From assembly GCA_032358255.1 (NCBI GenBank), contig JAULBX010031481.1:1-64000 (forward strand): 64,000 nt of DNA, in the 5' to 3' direction. This DNA comes from Heterotrichella gracilis (Eukaryota; Sar; Xanthophyceae; Tribonematales; Xanthonemataceae). The notes below the pieces were generated by a model. The model worked only from the letters and a program-made list of their open reading frames with translations. It had not been told where the DNA came from and did no database searches. A program made the translations under genes and the position numbers. Positions 1-10,754 of this stretch are shown here, in pieces (the stretch's first letter is position 1; the number at the start of each line of letters is the position of its first letter).

Positions 1-571
1 CTTGTCTGTGTTTTTCAACATTGCTGGTTGTGGTTTGCCGCCGTGTGTGGGGGCGTTCTGTTTCTTTCTTTCTTTCTATCTTTCTTGGTCACCCTCTTCT
101 TTCGTTTATTTACCCCCCGCCATTGATGCAAAAGTTGGTGCTCAGCCTGGAACCCTTACTCAAGATTGCATGGGCTCTCTGTCGTCAAAACATGCTGCGC
201 GCCAGCCAGTGTGTGTGCCAAAAGTGAGATGGTTGTGCCGCGTGGCAGTGGTGGTGACTCGTGACAAGGCCCCGTGAGGTGAGAACACAATGCCTGCTGC
301 ATGCAGTAGGGCCCCTAAGCGCCAATACATGCTGCCAGATGACCTTGCTGGCGGGCACAATTTTTCCAACCTATGGATGGCTGTGCTGCTGGCTAAAGGT
401 GCCCTGGAGACTGGGCCAAACATGCTGCCGCATCCCCGGTGTGCGTCAACCATACGAGTGGTGGTGGCTGTGGCGGCACCGAGGGTATCATGATGCGCCA
501 GCCATCCCATGCCATGGCATGCCCCGGTGCTTGGCTTGGACATCGCTATGTACTGTCACATGGCGCCATCC
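1..571. other. 3' flank of the UVR/NTF2 gene with degenerate copies of its last exon
   Basis: No gene is supported here. The stretch lies beyond the stop codon of the leftward UVR/NTF2-like gene. The word around its stop (CAAACATGCTGC on the + strand, 579-590) recurs in altered form near 186, 317 and 418. This suggests that the 3' end of the last exon was copied repeatedly downstream. A pyrimidine-rich TTTC run lies at 60-85. Confidence 0.5.
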
Positions 572-2647
572 TTAGCGGTCAAACATGCTGCCTGGGCTGC
601 CGTGGTGGTGGACAATCTTCCACTTGCCTTGCTCCTTGGCAAAGATGTTGGTGGCCACGATCCTGCGGGCGCACACGCTCAGTTATGAAGCAAACAAGCC
701 AAAAAAATATTAGCTATCAACCGTGAAGGAAAATTATTTAGATTAAGCTAAAAGTGAATTTATAAGTTTAAAATTAAAGAAGAAATTAGCAGGAGATTTA
801 GGTGGTGATCCTATGTGATGAATACATGTTCAAGAGCGGCTGATTCCCTTCCGCTCCGTAAGTACACAACACTGGCATGGCATGGCACCTTCAATAAAGA
901 TGCAATACAGCACCAGCGTGCCGTTACGAGGGTGCATGCACAAGCCTCAGTAATGATGCATGGCGCAGGTGCACACACTGGACCAATTAATTGTGCCCCA
1001 CCTTCCCCTGCTGTCCCCTGCCTCCATGACCTCCACACAGGTCACAAATGCCGTGTTCTCATTCACAAACACCCGCACATCCTCAAGACTGATCCGGTTG
1101 CGCCCCGCTCCCAGGATCATGGACCAGCTCTGGAGCACCTGCGCATGGGGAGGATTTAGGGTTTAGGGTGCAGTGTCAAGAGCTTTGACTGATCCTGCTG
1201 CGCCCAGTACCCAGCACCGTGGACCAGCTCTGAAGCAGATGCACAGGATTGGGGTTTAGGGTATTTTACTGTAGTGATTCAGGATCATGGACAAGCTCTG
1301 TAGCACCTGCACAGAAGTGAGGGGTAGTGTAAAGGGCTTAAAGTGTAGCGGCAACACTGCGTGTGATTGTCGCAGGTGGGAAATTTTTTACCCTTTAGAA
1401 TTTATGGACGGTACCTCGTTTGTTCGTCACACAGCACATTTTGTGAGCACCACTGGTATGCATGCATGAATATGGAGTACGATGTGGGCGCTGCATTCGT
1501 CTGTTTAGGATTGATGTTTAACATTTTCACTAGATCTTAGAGCATTCTTTATTTTGACGCTTCACCTGATCTCGCCCACAGATGCACTCTAGTCCTGGGT
1601 GAGTAACTTGCACATGCTCCCCATGGCCCCACACCTCACGCATGTCCTGCAAGAGGAAGTTGAAGTTGTCTCAAGGTGAATGGATAAACGGCAGTGCGCA
1701 AAGGTTGGTAAAGGTGCATGGGAGTGTGCATAAGTACTCAGGATTGCTTTTATGTGTTGGGAAGAGGTGCATACAAGTGTGCAGAAGGTGCATGCAGGTG
1801 CGCAGGAGGTGCATACAGGTGTGCTTTCAGGAGACGCCCTTCACTTTCCTTGCCCACAGCTGTCAAAGCAGGTGATTGACCCTGCGCACCTTCATGTTCC
1901 CCCCTTGAAAGGCAGCATAGAACCTCCTGTTGGCCTCCTCAACAGCTCGCCTCCCGTCGTTCTCCCTCTCCCTATAAGGTGGAACCCACATTACACACCT
2001 TGGGACCCAAACTTTGAAATGCAGAAACTGTGCTACATATTATAAACCCTAAACCCTGATTCCTGAGCCCCAACCCTGAAAACGCCCAAGAGCTGTACCT
2101 GTGCTACAGACCCTATACCCTAATTTTATTACCTGGGAACGCACAGGAGCTGTACCAGGGCTCAGACCCTACACAAGCTGCAAGCAAAGTACCCTTGGGC
2201 ATTAACCTGTGTTATGGTATGGGGTTGGGAGGTGGACAACCCACCCGCACCCGGCGGCCTGCACCCACCACCCCACCCCCATGGCCCCACGTTGGCAGGC
2301 ACAGCACTCCCACAATTTGGGAGGAGAGATATTATGTATTTACAGTGGTGATGGTGTGTGTTGGGGGCCTCAGGAGTGTTCATTATGTCAAGCTAGCTTG
2401 GAACACACGCTAGCACCGGAGGTGGGGGTGGGCGACAGACAACTCACTGTATTTCGTCCCGAATCTCCGCAGCCTTTTCGTAGTCCTCGTCCTCTATCGC
2501 TTGATTCAGCTTCTCCCTCAGCTGCAGAATGGTCAGCTCGTCCTCTGGCGCAGTGCCAGTCCACCCAGGTTGTTGGCTCACGTTGCAATGCACCCATTGC
2601 CTGCAACCACAACCAGCCAACCTATGACATGCAACTCCAAGTGCCAT
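572..2647 (-). CDS. UVR-motif plus SnoaL/NTF2-like domain protein, probably plastid
   Basis: Five exons join in phase into 196 aa: 2448-2647, 1890-1971, 1566-1646, 1002-1138 and 572-662. All introns are GT-AG. Residues 42-70 form a UVR motif (core EDYEKAAEIRDEI), a helical hairpin known from UvrB/UvrC and Clp adaptors. From about residue 75 comes an NTF2/SnoaL-like fold (EEANRRFYAAF, GEHVQVTHPG, VRVFVNENTAFVTCVEV), ending WKIVHHHGSPGSMFDR. The pairing is familiar from plant and algal proteins; function is unknown, and a plastid location is inferred. The start is the first ATG upstream of the UVR exon, and the short N-terminus makes a further 5' exon possible. Exon 4 has degenerate copies of its 5' end in intron 3. 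The gene is divergent from SmD1. Confidence 0.82.
1179..1315 (-). repeat. Two shadow copies of the 5' end of UVR/NTF2 exon 4
   Basis: Intron 3 carries two decayed copies of the acceptor and start of exon 4, at about 1187-1246 and 1281-1314. Shared words include GGACCAGCTCTG and AGGATCATGGAC. They are separated from each other and from the real exon by TTTAGGG-type words at 1155-1168 and 1253-1262. Copies lie upstream of the true acceptor in transcript order. Confidence 0.75.
1764..1825. repeat. 21-bp tandem repeat, three copies, in intron 2
   Basis: Three successive units begin GAGGTGCATACAAGTGTGCAG, AAGGTGCATGCAGGTGCGCAG and GAGGTGCATACAGGTGTGC. They lie within an intron of the UVR/NTF2-like gene, so they are non-coding. 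Confidence 0.85.
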
Positions 2648-3548
2648 TGTGCAATTTTACTAACCACTATTCAAGGTATCCACCCCTGGATGCTGCATTG
2701 CAGGGCTGCAGGCCCAGCCCGGCTCTAGCTAAGAAACAGATCCCATTGTGGCCAATGCTAACACCTGCTGGCCACTGGGCAATGGCGTGCAATAGCTTAC
2801 CTGTGAGTTGGGCCTTGAAGCAACCGGTGTGCGTGCCGAGCCTGCCACTTTTGGGCGGCAGGCCGCATTGGAGGGGTGCTCACGCCATGCCTAGCACATG
2901 CGGTGCTTTTTGAGGCACAATGCTGAAAGCAGCTGGGGAGGAACATGGCTTTCTTTGAACTTTTGGACCTCTAACAAAGGTTGGGTGAGGTTTGAACCAC
3001 AGTACGGAACGGGGTATTGCAGTTTGGTCACTAGGTATGTGTCCGGCTTAATGAAACTGTCGGTCCCAAAGCCGTCACACTAGTCAGCAATATGGGCTGT
3101 GACTTGGGTGTGTGCAAGTACTACTTGACACGCTGAGTTTTTTTTTTGGGCAGCTAGTAGAAAGAGTAGACATAAAGGTAACTGCAGTCTTGTGACCAAC
3201 CGGCAATGCATGCATATGGAGTTCTTTTTTCTGTAACACTCACCCCTTGCCAGCCCCCAAAAAATGCGGATGTTTTTGCCTGCCCTAAACTGGTTCATAA
3301 AGGAGGCATGAGCGTTACGCAACCCGCAGAAAAGGGATTGTTGAGGCACCACTGCATCAGCTGTCGACCTGACGCCCATCTGCCTTTTGCATGCATACCC
3401 AAACCCTGCCCACCATCACATCCATGGCTTGATGCACTAGGCAAGCTTCTGCCTTTTCCTTGTGCCTCGCACAGCAGCACAGGAGTGTTGGGTTATAAGT
3501 GCAACAGTCATAATTTTGGTTTCTGGGCGCTGAAGGCACAACGCCAAG
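2648..3548. other. Intergenic region between two divergent genes
   Basis: This 0.9-kb spacer separates the start of the UVR/NTF2-like gene (leftward) from SmD1 (rightward). It must hold both promoters, but I see no clear TATA box. It has a T-run at 3130-3138 and TGCATGCA-type words near 3205. No ORF resembles a known protein. Confidence 0.5.
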
Positions 3549-4378
3549 ATGGTGAAGCTCGTCAGGTAAAGGGTGGTTCAACTGACTGTGGCTTTGCAGG
3601 CATCAAGGGAACACACAGCTTACTCAAGGCTGTGATGCTCCGCAGGTTCTTGATGAAACTGTCAAACGAAAAGGTACAAATAGAGCTCAAGAACGGCGCA
3701 GTGATATCCGGCACAATCACAGGTGATGGTCCTTTTCTGTTTCAGATGCCCTTTAGCATATGCATGCTGTTGGGTGTTGCCAACCTCCCAGAGTGGATTA
3801 ACCGTACATCGCACTCCAGGTGTTGACATTGCCATGAACACGCACTTGCGAAACGTCAAGTTGGTTCTCAAGGGGAGAAACCCCGTGAACCTGGATGCCA
3901 TGAGCGTACGGGGCAGCAACATCAGGTACTACATCCTGCCAGACACGCTCAACCTGGATACGCTGCTGGTGGACTTGGACCAGGCTAAGACGAGGCCCAA
4001 GAGGCCAGACAGACCAGGTAAGAGGGACGGGAAAATGCATGCAAGTGCCGTGCTGCCATTGGCTAGGCCCTGTATGCATGCATGTCAGGGCACCTCTGTT
4101 GAGACACTCGCTGGGAGACCCACGTGGGTTGTTGTTACCACTGCTGGGGTGTATGGAGCCCTCAATATAACCCGGGGTTGCACTCTTCTTTTCCCATATC
4201 CGGAAGGGCTTGCACTTACCACTCTATCGCCTCCACACCGCTGACTGAATTCGTGCACATATTCACCCTCATCTCCACAACCCTAAGGGCTTGCACCCAC
4301 TTCTTCTTTGCTGCAGCTGGTGCCGCTCCTGGGCGTGGAAGGGGCAGGGGCCGCGGAAGAGGCCGGGGCAGGCGGTAA
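3549..4378 (+). CDS. SNRPD1: Small nuclear ribonucleoprotein SmD1
   Basis: Four exons (3549-3565, 3646-3722, 3820-4017, 4317-4378) join in phase into 117 aa, close to the usual 119. Exon 1 gives MVKLVR. Exons 2-3 give the Sm1 motif ([36 protein letters not shown]) and Sm2 ([15 protein letters not shown]). Exon 4 encodes the Gly-Arg-rich tail ([13 protein letters not shown]) that is symmetrically dimethylated in this family. SmD1 is a core subunit of the Sm ring on spliceosomal U1, U2, U4 and U5 snRNAs in the nucleus. The introns are short and free of exon copies, unlike most genes here. The start is the only ATG giving the canonical N-terminus. Confidence 0.96.
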
Positions 4379-6036
4379 ACCTGTGACGGAGCTGGGTTAC
4401 AACAAGCCCTGGTGGTGGCTTGGTGTGCGTGGGTTTCAAGACGCTGGCACGGCTTCAGCTGTGCGAGTTGTGTTGACATGGGCGTCTGGACTTTCCATAG
4501 CTCATCAGCATTTCAGAGGGCTACCGGTTGATGCGGGCTGCCTGTGCCATGGTTTGTGCTAGTGGCGGGGCCTATTGGGACATGCTTTGATCTCCCACAA
4601 TAGCGCGTTGGTTTCAGTATCATTTATCTTTCGATTTGTTTCACCATCATATTCCCTGTGGTTGGGTTGGCAAGTGCAACCAGCTGCGGTGCACTTCCCA
4701 CCCACTGGGCTGTGTTGCAGTTCTGCCTCCTAGTGTGTGTATTCCGAGGTGCATTCTGCACGGCCACATATCCTTCAAACAGTGTTTGTAAAGTCAAGGT
4801 CACAATGCTGCTCTCGGTTGGTAACAAGCAGGACAAGGGCTCGAAAAGGTTGGCAAAGCTGGCCTTGTGGGAGCTCATGATGAGCGCCTGCCTTGCCTTG
4901 CATTCCATCACTTGATTCTGACTTCAACTACGTTTTGCCTAGCCAATGCCGTCTCCTATGTGTCGTATCACCCTGCAAGATACCAAGGAGTACCATGTTG
5001 ACGTACTTGGCTGTTGGGTGTCACAGACTATGACATAGTGCTGCGTCAGAGTCTGCGGGCTTGGCACTCGTGGCATGTGAGCCCGCAACAGTGGTGACCA
5101 CGCCCACATCGTCGAACCCAGACACCGCTTAGCAAAGCCCACTACAAACTCTTCGACCAACGCAGTTCCGTGCAGTTCACCTGCGACGGTGCAGTGTACC
5201 AACCGAAGATCACCTCAGTGTTAGTCACTCGACGGTAGCCAGGCTGGCAGAAGCCCGCCAGGTGGGCCGCGCTACTCACTTGAATGGTGAAAAGTCTGGG
5301 CTTACGTATAAAGCTTGAGTATCACCAACCAACACAAGCTTTGACTTGACTCCAAGGTGGCTATCATCAACAACATAGCTGCGTGTGAAACACAAACACT
5401 TTGTAGAGCACGACAGGGAGCTGCAACCAGGCTGGTGTGCATCAAGTGCGCCAAGTGCCGGCTCAACCAGCTTCTAATCACCGACAAGCACACAACCTGA
5501 GGTGGGTGCTACTGTCCCCCATGGACACTGCCTAGAGCCGTGTAAAATTAGCGCTGCCTTGCGTTGGAGTGTGTAAGTTGGCCTTACTTTTTAAAACTCC
5601 AGGGGTGCATGTTGCCGCCGGGGGGCAATCAACAAAAGCATTGCCCAACAGACCGTGGCACACTAGAAGTCTATTGTAGCACCTATCATCAGGCATAGGC
5701 CGAAGTCCGGAGTCTAGCCCAGTAGCGCCTTGCGTGGGACTTAGTGATTGCGTGAATCCGGTTGCAATATGTGAACCGTCAGAGGCATATGACGCCCCAG
5801 ATCTTTTGGCAGACGTGAACAAGGACACCAATAGTGATGCCAACAAGCTTTATGCTGCATCTGCCAATAACCCACTTCGGGCTTTGGTCAGCAGCCCCGC
5901 GCTGGCACCTCTCTGTCACTTTAGACCTGCATTTCACCGTGCACTACAGGAGGGGTAACTAAATGCCTCCTCACTGGATGACACAGCAGCTTCTGATCCT
6001 GCTTCCTTTTTCGCCCCTGTAGAGCCTCACCTCCCT
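4379..6036. other. 1.66-kb region without a recognisable gene
   Basis: This covers the 3' flank of SmD1 and the upstream region of the GST-like gene. Frames are open for up to about 100 codons, but none resembles a known family. An in-frame stop at 5956-5958 with no intervening ATG supports the GST start at 6037. TGCATGCA-type palindromes occur near 4035 and 4073, the first inside the last SmD1 intron. I see no terminal repeats or transposase. Confidence 0.45.
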
Positions 6037-8240
6037 ATGGCAACAGCACGGCCGGTTGTTGCAGCAGCAGCAGCAGCAGCAGACCCCACCACCCCACCCA
6101 TGGCTCCCTTTCGGCCAGCCAAGCCCACCCTCTTTGACGTGCCTGTCTCCAACAATGGAGGAAAGGTGAGCACTGTAGCCAAACGCTTGTGTACCAATCT
6201 TGCACCACATACCTCACAAGTTCCCAAGTTGCACTTGCAAACTAGCACCCCGCCACCATTTCCCCTGCCCACCACCCTGCCCACCACCACTGCGTGCCTG
6301 CCACGGCAAAACTCATTTCTATTCTTACTCATCACCCAACCCCACTAACCAACCACTATCCTCGCTGCCCGTGCCCGCCCCACCCTCACCTCACCTCCTC
6401 CAGGTGCGCTTTGCAATCTACAAGAAGAGCTTGGAAGGCGTGGTTGATATCAAGACGCCCCAGGAGGTTGGCGGCCTCAAGTCGCCTGAATTCTTGGCAT
6501 TAAACCCACAAGGGAAGATGCCAGTGCTCGTGCTGCCCGATGGGACATCACTCCCAGAGAGCGAGGTACGCCATGCAGCTGCAGTGCATGCCGCCGGGAG
6601 TTGCCATCGCCATGGCATCAACCGCATTGGTATTTTACACCTTCACTGGTCCATTACTATGCCAACAACACATTGTCTTTTATTTTCCTACATGCCAGTT
6701 CAATACCCTTGCCTGCCACCCTTGCAAGGGTATTGAACTGGCAGATCTTGACATGACTGTGTGTGAGGATGATGCGTTGCACTGCAATGCTATGCAGGTA
6801 ATCTTGCAGTACCTCCTGGACGAGTACCAGGGGACGGGTCCCTCGCTCATTCCTTCTACCCCCTTGAAGCGGGCAAAGGCGGCGCTGGCGGTGCGCACCA
6901 TGGACCTGTACGTGTGCTCCATCCAGGTAAGGGTTTCACGAGGGTTTAGGTGCAGGGTTTAGGCACCGATGGTAGCAAGAGAGCGGAGCGTGCCCACCGG
7001 CCACCGCCATCTCCATACTACCACCACTACCACCACCATGACCACCACCATTTACACTACCATCATATTTAATCCACATCATCATCTCCTCCGAATCTGA
7101 CATCCCATTGACATTGCAGCGTGCACACACCGCCATCATCACCTCACCATCACCATCCTCAACCTGCACCCTATAAACTCCACCCGCAGGGCGTCATGTA
7201 CCGCCGCATGGACATCCAGCAGCGCGCCCATTGACATGGCACTACTACCACCACCATCCCCGTTACTCATGGTCCTTCCGTTACCACGTCCTTCCCCACC
7301 ACCACCATCTCCCCTCTCCTGCCCCCATCCCCCCCTACCCAAATAAAGCAGAAAATAAATCTTTACAACTTTCCCTTATGTTATAAAGGCATTTTTTGTT
7401 GCGTTTTACCCGCAGGGCGTCATGTACCGCCCCATGGACATCGAGCAGCGCGCTCAGGGCATTGCCCAGCTCAACCAGCAGCTGGATGTGCTGGAGGGCA
7501 TTGTGAAATCGCCCTTTGTGGCTGGAGATGAAATGAGCTCTGCTGATGCCTCGCTGCTGCCCACCTTTGTGTTCCTCACCTATATCCTGCCAGCCAAGTT
7601 TGGGTGGGGGAGCGTGTTCACTGGGCGGCCAAAGCTGGAGGCGTGGTGGGCGGCCATGCAGAGCGACCCAGCGGGGAAGCAGGTGGGAATTGGAACACCC
7701 TAAACCCTAAGCACTAAAGCGTACACCCTCAACTAACCTTTAAACTTTAGGCTAAAGCAAGAAAGGAGGTGTGCAAGGGACCACCCTGAATATTAAACCC
7801 GAAGCCCTAAAAGCAAGTTTGGGTGGGGAGTGTGTTCACTAAGTGGCCAAAACTGGAGGTGTGGTGGGCGGCCATGCAAAATGACCCGGCAGGGAAACAG
7901 GTGGACATGGGAACACACTTAACCCTAAACCCTGCTTGAGTACGTACCTTCACCCCCAAAGTCCCTGGTGCCGATTTGGTTCCCAATTCTCATAAATGTT
8001 CGAGGCATTTTTTGTGTGAATGATTGCTGATGCCATCTGCAGTTGGCAGGTGAATGGGATTGAGGAACCCTTGACCCTACCAAACCGAAACCCTGGGGTT
8101 AGCTGACCCTTAACCCCTAATGCGTGCAGGTCACGGAGGAGATCGAGGGCGCCCTCAAGAACTGGGATGCCTCTGGCCGGTGGCAGACCGTCGGCATCCT
8201 GGAACAGGTGGCAAACAAGGAGTACAAGTGGGCATACTAG
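6037..8240 (+). CDS. Glutathione S-transferase-like protein
   Basis: Five exons (6037-6165, 6404-6565, 6798-6926, 7416-7682, 8130-8240) join in phase into 265 aa. Residues about 30-105 form a thioredoxin-fold GST N-domain: LFDVPVSNNGGKVRFAIYKK, then LNPQGKMPVLVLPDG with the conserved cis-Pro before VLVL, then LPESE. The rest is the helical C-domain (ILQYLLDEY, LNQQLDVLEGIV, FVAGDEMSSADASLLPTFVF, with the typical Asp of the folding motif). GSTs conjugate or reduce substrates with glutathione. The active residue may be the Ser/Asn in PVSNN, but I am not sure. The first 28 residues are Ala-rich, from a CAG-type repeat at 6061-6081, and could be part of a transit peptide. Both ends of exon 4 have shadow copies in the flanking introns. 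Confidence 0.85.
7181..7235 (+). repeat. Shadow of the 5' end of GST exon 4
   Basis: Acceptor and first ~15 codons of exon 4 (CCCGCAGGGCGTCATGTACC) recur here about 228 bp upstream of the true acceptor at 7415/7416. The copy runs into a stop codon (TGA) at about 7232, so using this acceptor would truncate the protein. CCACCATCACC-type repeats surround it (7010-7320). Confidence 0.9.
7812..7910 (+). repeat. Shadow of the 3' end of GST exon 4
   Basis: About 95 bp matching 7596-7692 (KFGWGSVFTGRPKLEAWW... through the donor GTGG) recur after the real donor. The copy has a 1-bp deletion and several changes, so it is non-coding. CCCTAAACCCTAA words lie on both sides (7699-7711, 7920-7931). Confidence 0.9.
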
Positions 8241-9017
8241 GCACAGCGAGATTGCTGCTGAGAGCGGGCATGCAGGCCAGAATGTGCAATTGTTGATGCA
8301 ATGCCATCCATAGATGATGGTATTTTCACCAGAAGCAACGGGATGCAGCCACATAGGCTCCTCCAGATGTGGCCGGAGCATTGATGAGTTCAGGGCAGGC
8401 ACCTTGACGGAGGTCCCCATCTCACAATCCCCGCTCTCCGACATCACCACCCATCACCACCCACCATGGCAGCGGCACATGACTGCACAGGCTGGAGGTG
8501 CCCGGCTGGGTGCAGGCCAGGGCCCAATGGGCAGGACAGGGCTGCTAGATGAAGACTCGCAACCACACTGGGAGGCCCCACGACGATCAGCATTCAATCA
8601 ATTCATATATTGCCATGCGCCACCATGTCATTGCCAATGGGTGCTTATTTCTTAGCTGCTGCAGCACACCGCTGCGGCAGGCAGAAGTGCTATTGTGGAA
8701 TTGTTTCTAAACTAAATTGCTTATTTGACGATAGTTGAGTATCCCACAATTTGATGGACACTTCTTAGCCAAGCCTCGATGGCACAGATTCTGCATTAGC
8801 CTTGGGAGAATAATAAATGCAGACAGGACCCTAAATATTTACCCTTCTTTCCAAATTGCTGAGGAACCTTTGTCTCAGCACGAGAGGGTTGACGTACTAC
8901 TGTAACGACCCCAAAAACCCCCACATGCTTTAGGGAGAGAATACAAACGCGGGTTGCATAAGAAAACGGCGCCAACAGCAATGCAGCATAGTCTCGTTTT
9001 CCTTGAAGCATTTTATT
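8241..9017. other. Convergent intergenic region
   Basis: Between the stops of the GST-like gene and the leftward UPF0739-like gene. It should contain both 3' UTRs. No ORF here resembles a known protein and I see no repeat of note. Confidence 0.5.
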
Positions 9018-10641
9018 TCACAGCTGCACCGCTTGCTGCCCCATCTCCTCCACACTCAACCACGGCTCCCCCCACAGCCCCCCCCCACAGCCGCCCTGGT
9101 GGGCAGCCACAGCCGCAGCCACCCACGCCTGCGCCCACTGCTCTCCACCCCCCAACGGGCACAGCTGGCTGGGGATGCTGAAGGAGCACAACACGCTAAA
9201 GTCTCCAGGTGGGGTTGGCGCACCGTGCGCTTGCAGCGACTCCTGCGCATTGCCAAAGGATTTGATCAGACAGGTGAGAACCCATCCACACGGGTACCGG
9301 AGTGGGGCATTGGCAACAGGGGTGCTGGTGGACACTTTCAGGCAGGGTGGGGGCCAGGCCCTTTATCTCTCAAGCCGCGCCCCAGAGGCATCATGCGGGG
9401 TGAAGAGTGAGACATCCTCACACGGCAGCAGCTGGTGCATTGCGGTAAGTGGCAGCGCACACCACCAGATGCATTTTCCGCATCCCATCCAGCGCATGCA
9501 GTGCACTGGCACCGCACTCCAGACACCCTACCCCAGGGTTTGTGTACCCTGCCACCTCACCTCCAGCGCCGCGCAGGTAGCATGCAGCTTGAAGAGCGTG
9601 AGGTCCTCACATGACAGCAGGCGGGCAGCTGCCGCCACATTGCGACGCGTGACGGCGTACACCACAGGGTAGGAAAGCAGCCAGCCGTTGAGGGTGGGGA
9701 GGATGGGGGCGCCAAGTGGCGCTGCCAGGTTGAGGATGGTGGCGGGGTTGGGGGTGGGGGCCGCCAGGTGGTGGTGGAGGGTGGTGAAGGCACGGGTGAG
9801 AGCCTGGGGTGTGTGAGAAGGGTAAGTGTGCGGCTTCCTGGCAGAATTTGCGGCGCTGCAGTGCGTGTCCAGAGCACATATGGGATAAGCAAGGCCCAAT
9901 CAAGTATGCACCACTGAGTGATTTGCACCTCATCCTTGACAGTAATAATCCTAACCCCTAAAGCCTAAATTACTAAGTTCCCCTCACCTCATCCTGACCA
10001 GCCCAGCGGCAAACCATGCCCCCTTCCTCCCCTGGCTCAAAGGACATGGGGAGGGGGTGCTGGTGCGGCAGCGGCATGCCAGGGGCTGGCTGGGTGGAGG
10101 AGAAGAGGTCGGGGCGGAACACATATCCGCACCCATCCACCTGCCCTACGCGCAGGCTGCCTGCACAGCCGCAAGTGAGGCCTGGTTAGAATTTAGGGTT
10201 TAAGGTAGAGGATCATGGGCATGAAAAATGTGTGACTGTGCTGCGCATGAGCATGATGCAGCATTTAACCAAACACGTGGCGCTGCTGTGCCGGTAACAA
10301 TTCCCTTGCCAAGTCCACCCTACATGTCTTAAGCGTTGCCTTGGTGCAACACAGGTTCAGAACATGGCTCCATAGCCCAGCACCAAAACTCTTGCTAGGG
10401 TCATACCTGCCGCCTCCAGCCGCGCCGCCAGTGCCTTGACCAGGGCCAGCAGCGCAGCGGGTTGAAGGAGTGCATAGTCCACCATCACCGCGCGCCGCAG
10501 CCCGCTGAGCACCACCAAAATGTCCCTCGCTAGGGCTGGCCACACCCTCCGTAGGGTGTTACTCCGCCCCGCATGCGCCCTGACCACCTCCACCAGGACG
10601 GGGACGAGGAGGTGGGTGAGGGGGGTGTTGATGGCCGCCAT
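9018..10641 (-). CDS. UPF0739 (human C1orf74-like, DUF4504) family protein
   Basis: Four exons (10407-10641, 9988-10145, 9561-9803, 9018-9242) join in phase into 286 aa. Recognisable stretches are ILVVLSGLRRAVMVDYALL, QVDGCGYVFRPDLF, TLNGWLLSYPVVYAV and FSVLCSFSIPSQL. This order (a short hydrophobic Asp-Tyr segment, a Gly-rich 'LNG...GYPVVY' core, then a 'FSIP' strand near the end) recalls UPF0739. The family has no established biochemical role. The start is ATG 10641; the upstream frame offers only non-ATG codons nearby. The assignment comes from remembered family features, so treat it as probable. A decayed copy of the end of exon 3 sits in intron 3. Confidence 0.68.
9369..9446 (-). repeat. 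Decayed shadow of the 3' end of UPF0739 exon 3
   Basis: Read leftward this gives QLLPCEDVSLFTPHDASGAR, matching the real exon end RLLSCEDLTLFKLHATCAAL. The donor is lost (GAGAGA in place of GAGGTG). It lies downstream of the true donor (9560/9561), in the intron. Confidence 0.8.
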
Positions 10642-10754
10642 CTGCACCCTGGGCCCTCGTCCCAACCCCCAATCACTGGTAGTGCATTGTACAGCTCGTT
10701 TGAGGAGATATTGGTCTAAGACTCGACCGGGGAGAAGTGGTGGTTAAGCAAGTA

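Noticed and set aside
2209-2913. Long + strand frame (234 codons) over the UVR exon
   Set aside because: Antisense shadow of the real leftward UVR exon, and Pro/His-rich elsewhere.
4379-6036. Possible transposon or virus-like element in the gene-poor stretch
   Set aside because: No terminal repeats, target duplications, polymerase, integrase, transposase or capsid-like frame could be recognised.
6061-6082. CAG/GCA repeat as a poly-glutamine tract
   Set aside because: In the GST frame it encodes alanine, and it lies in the variable N-terminal extension.
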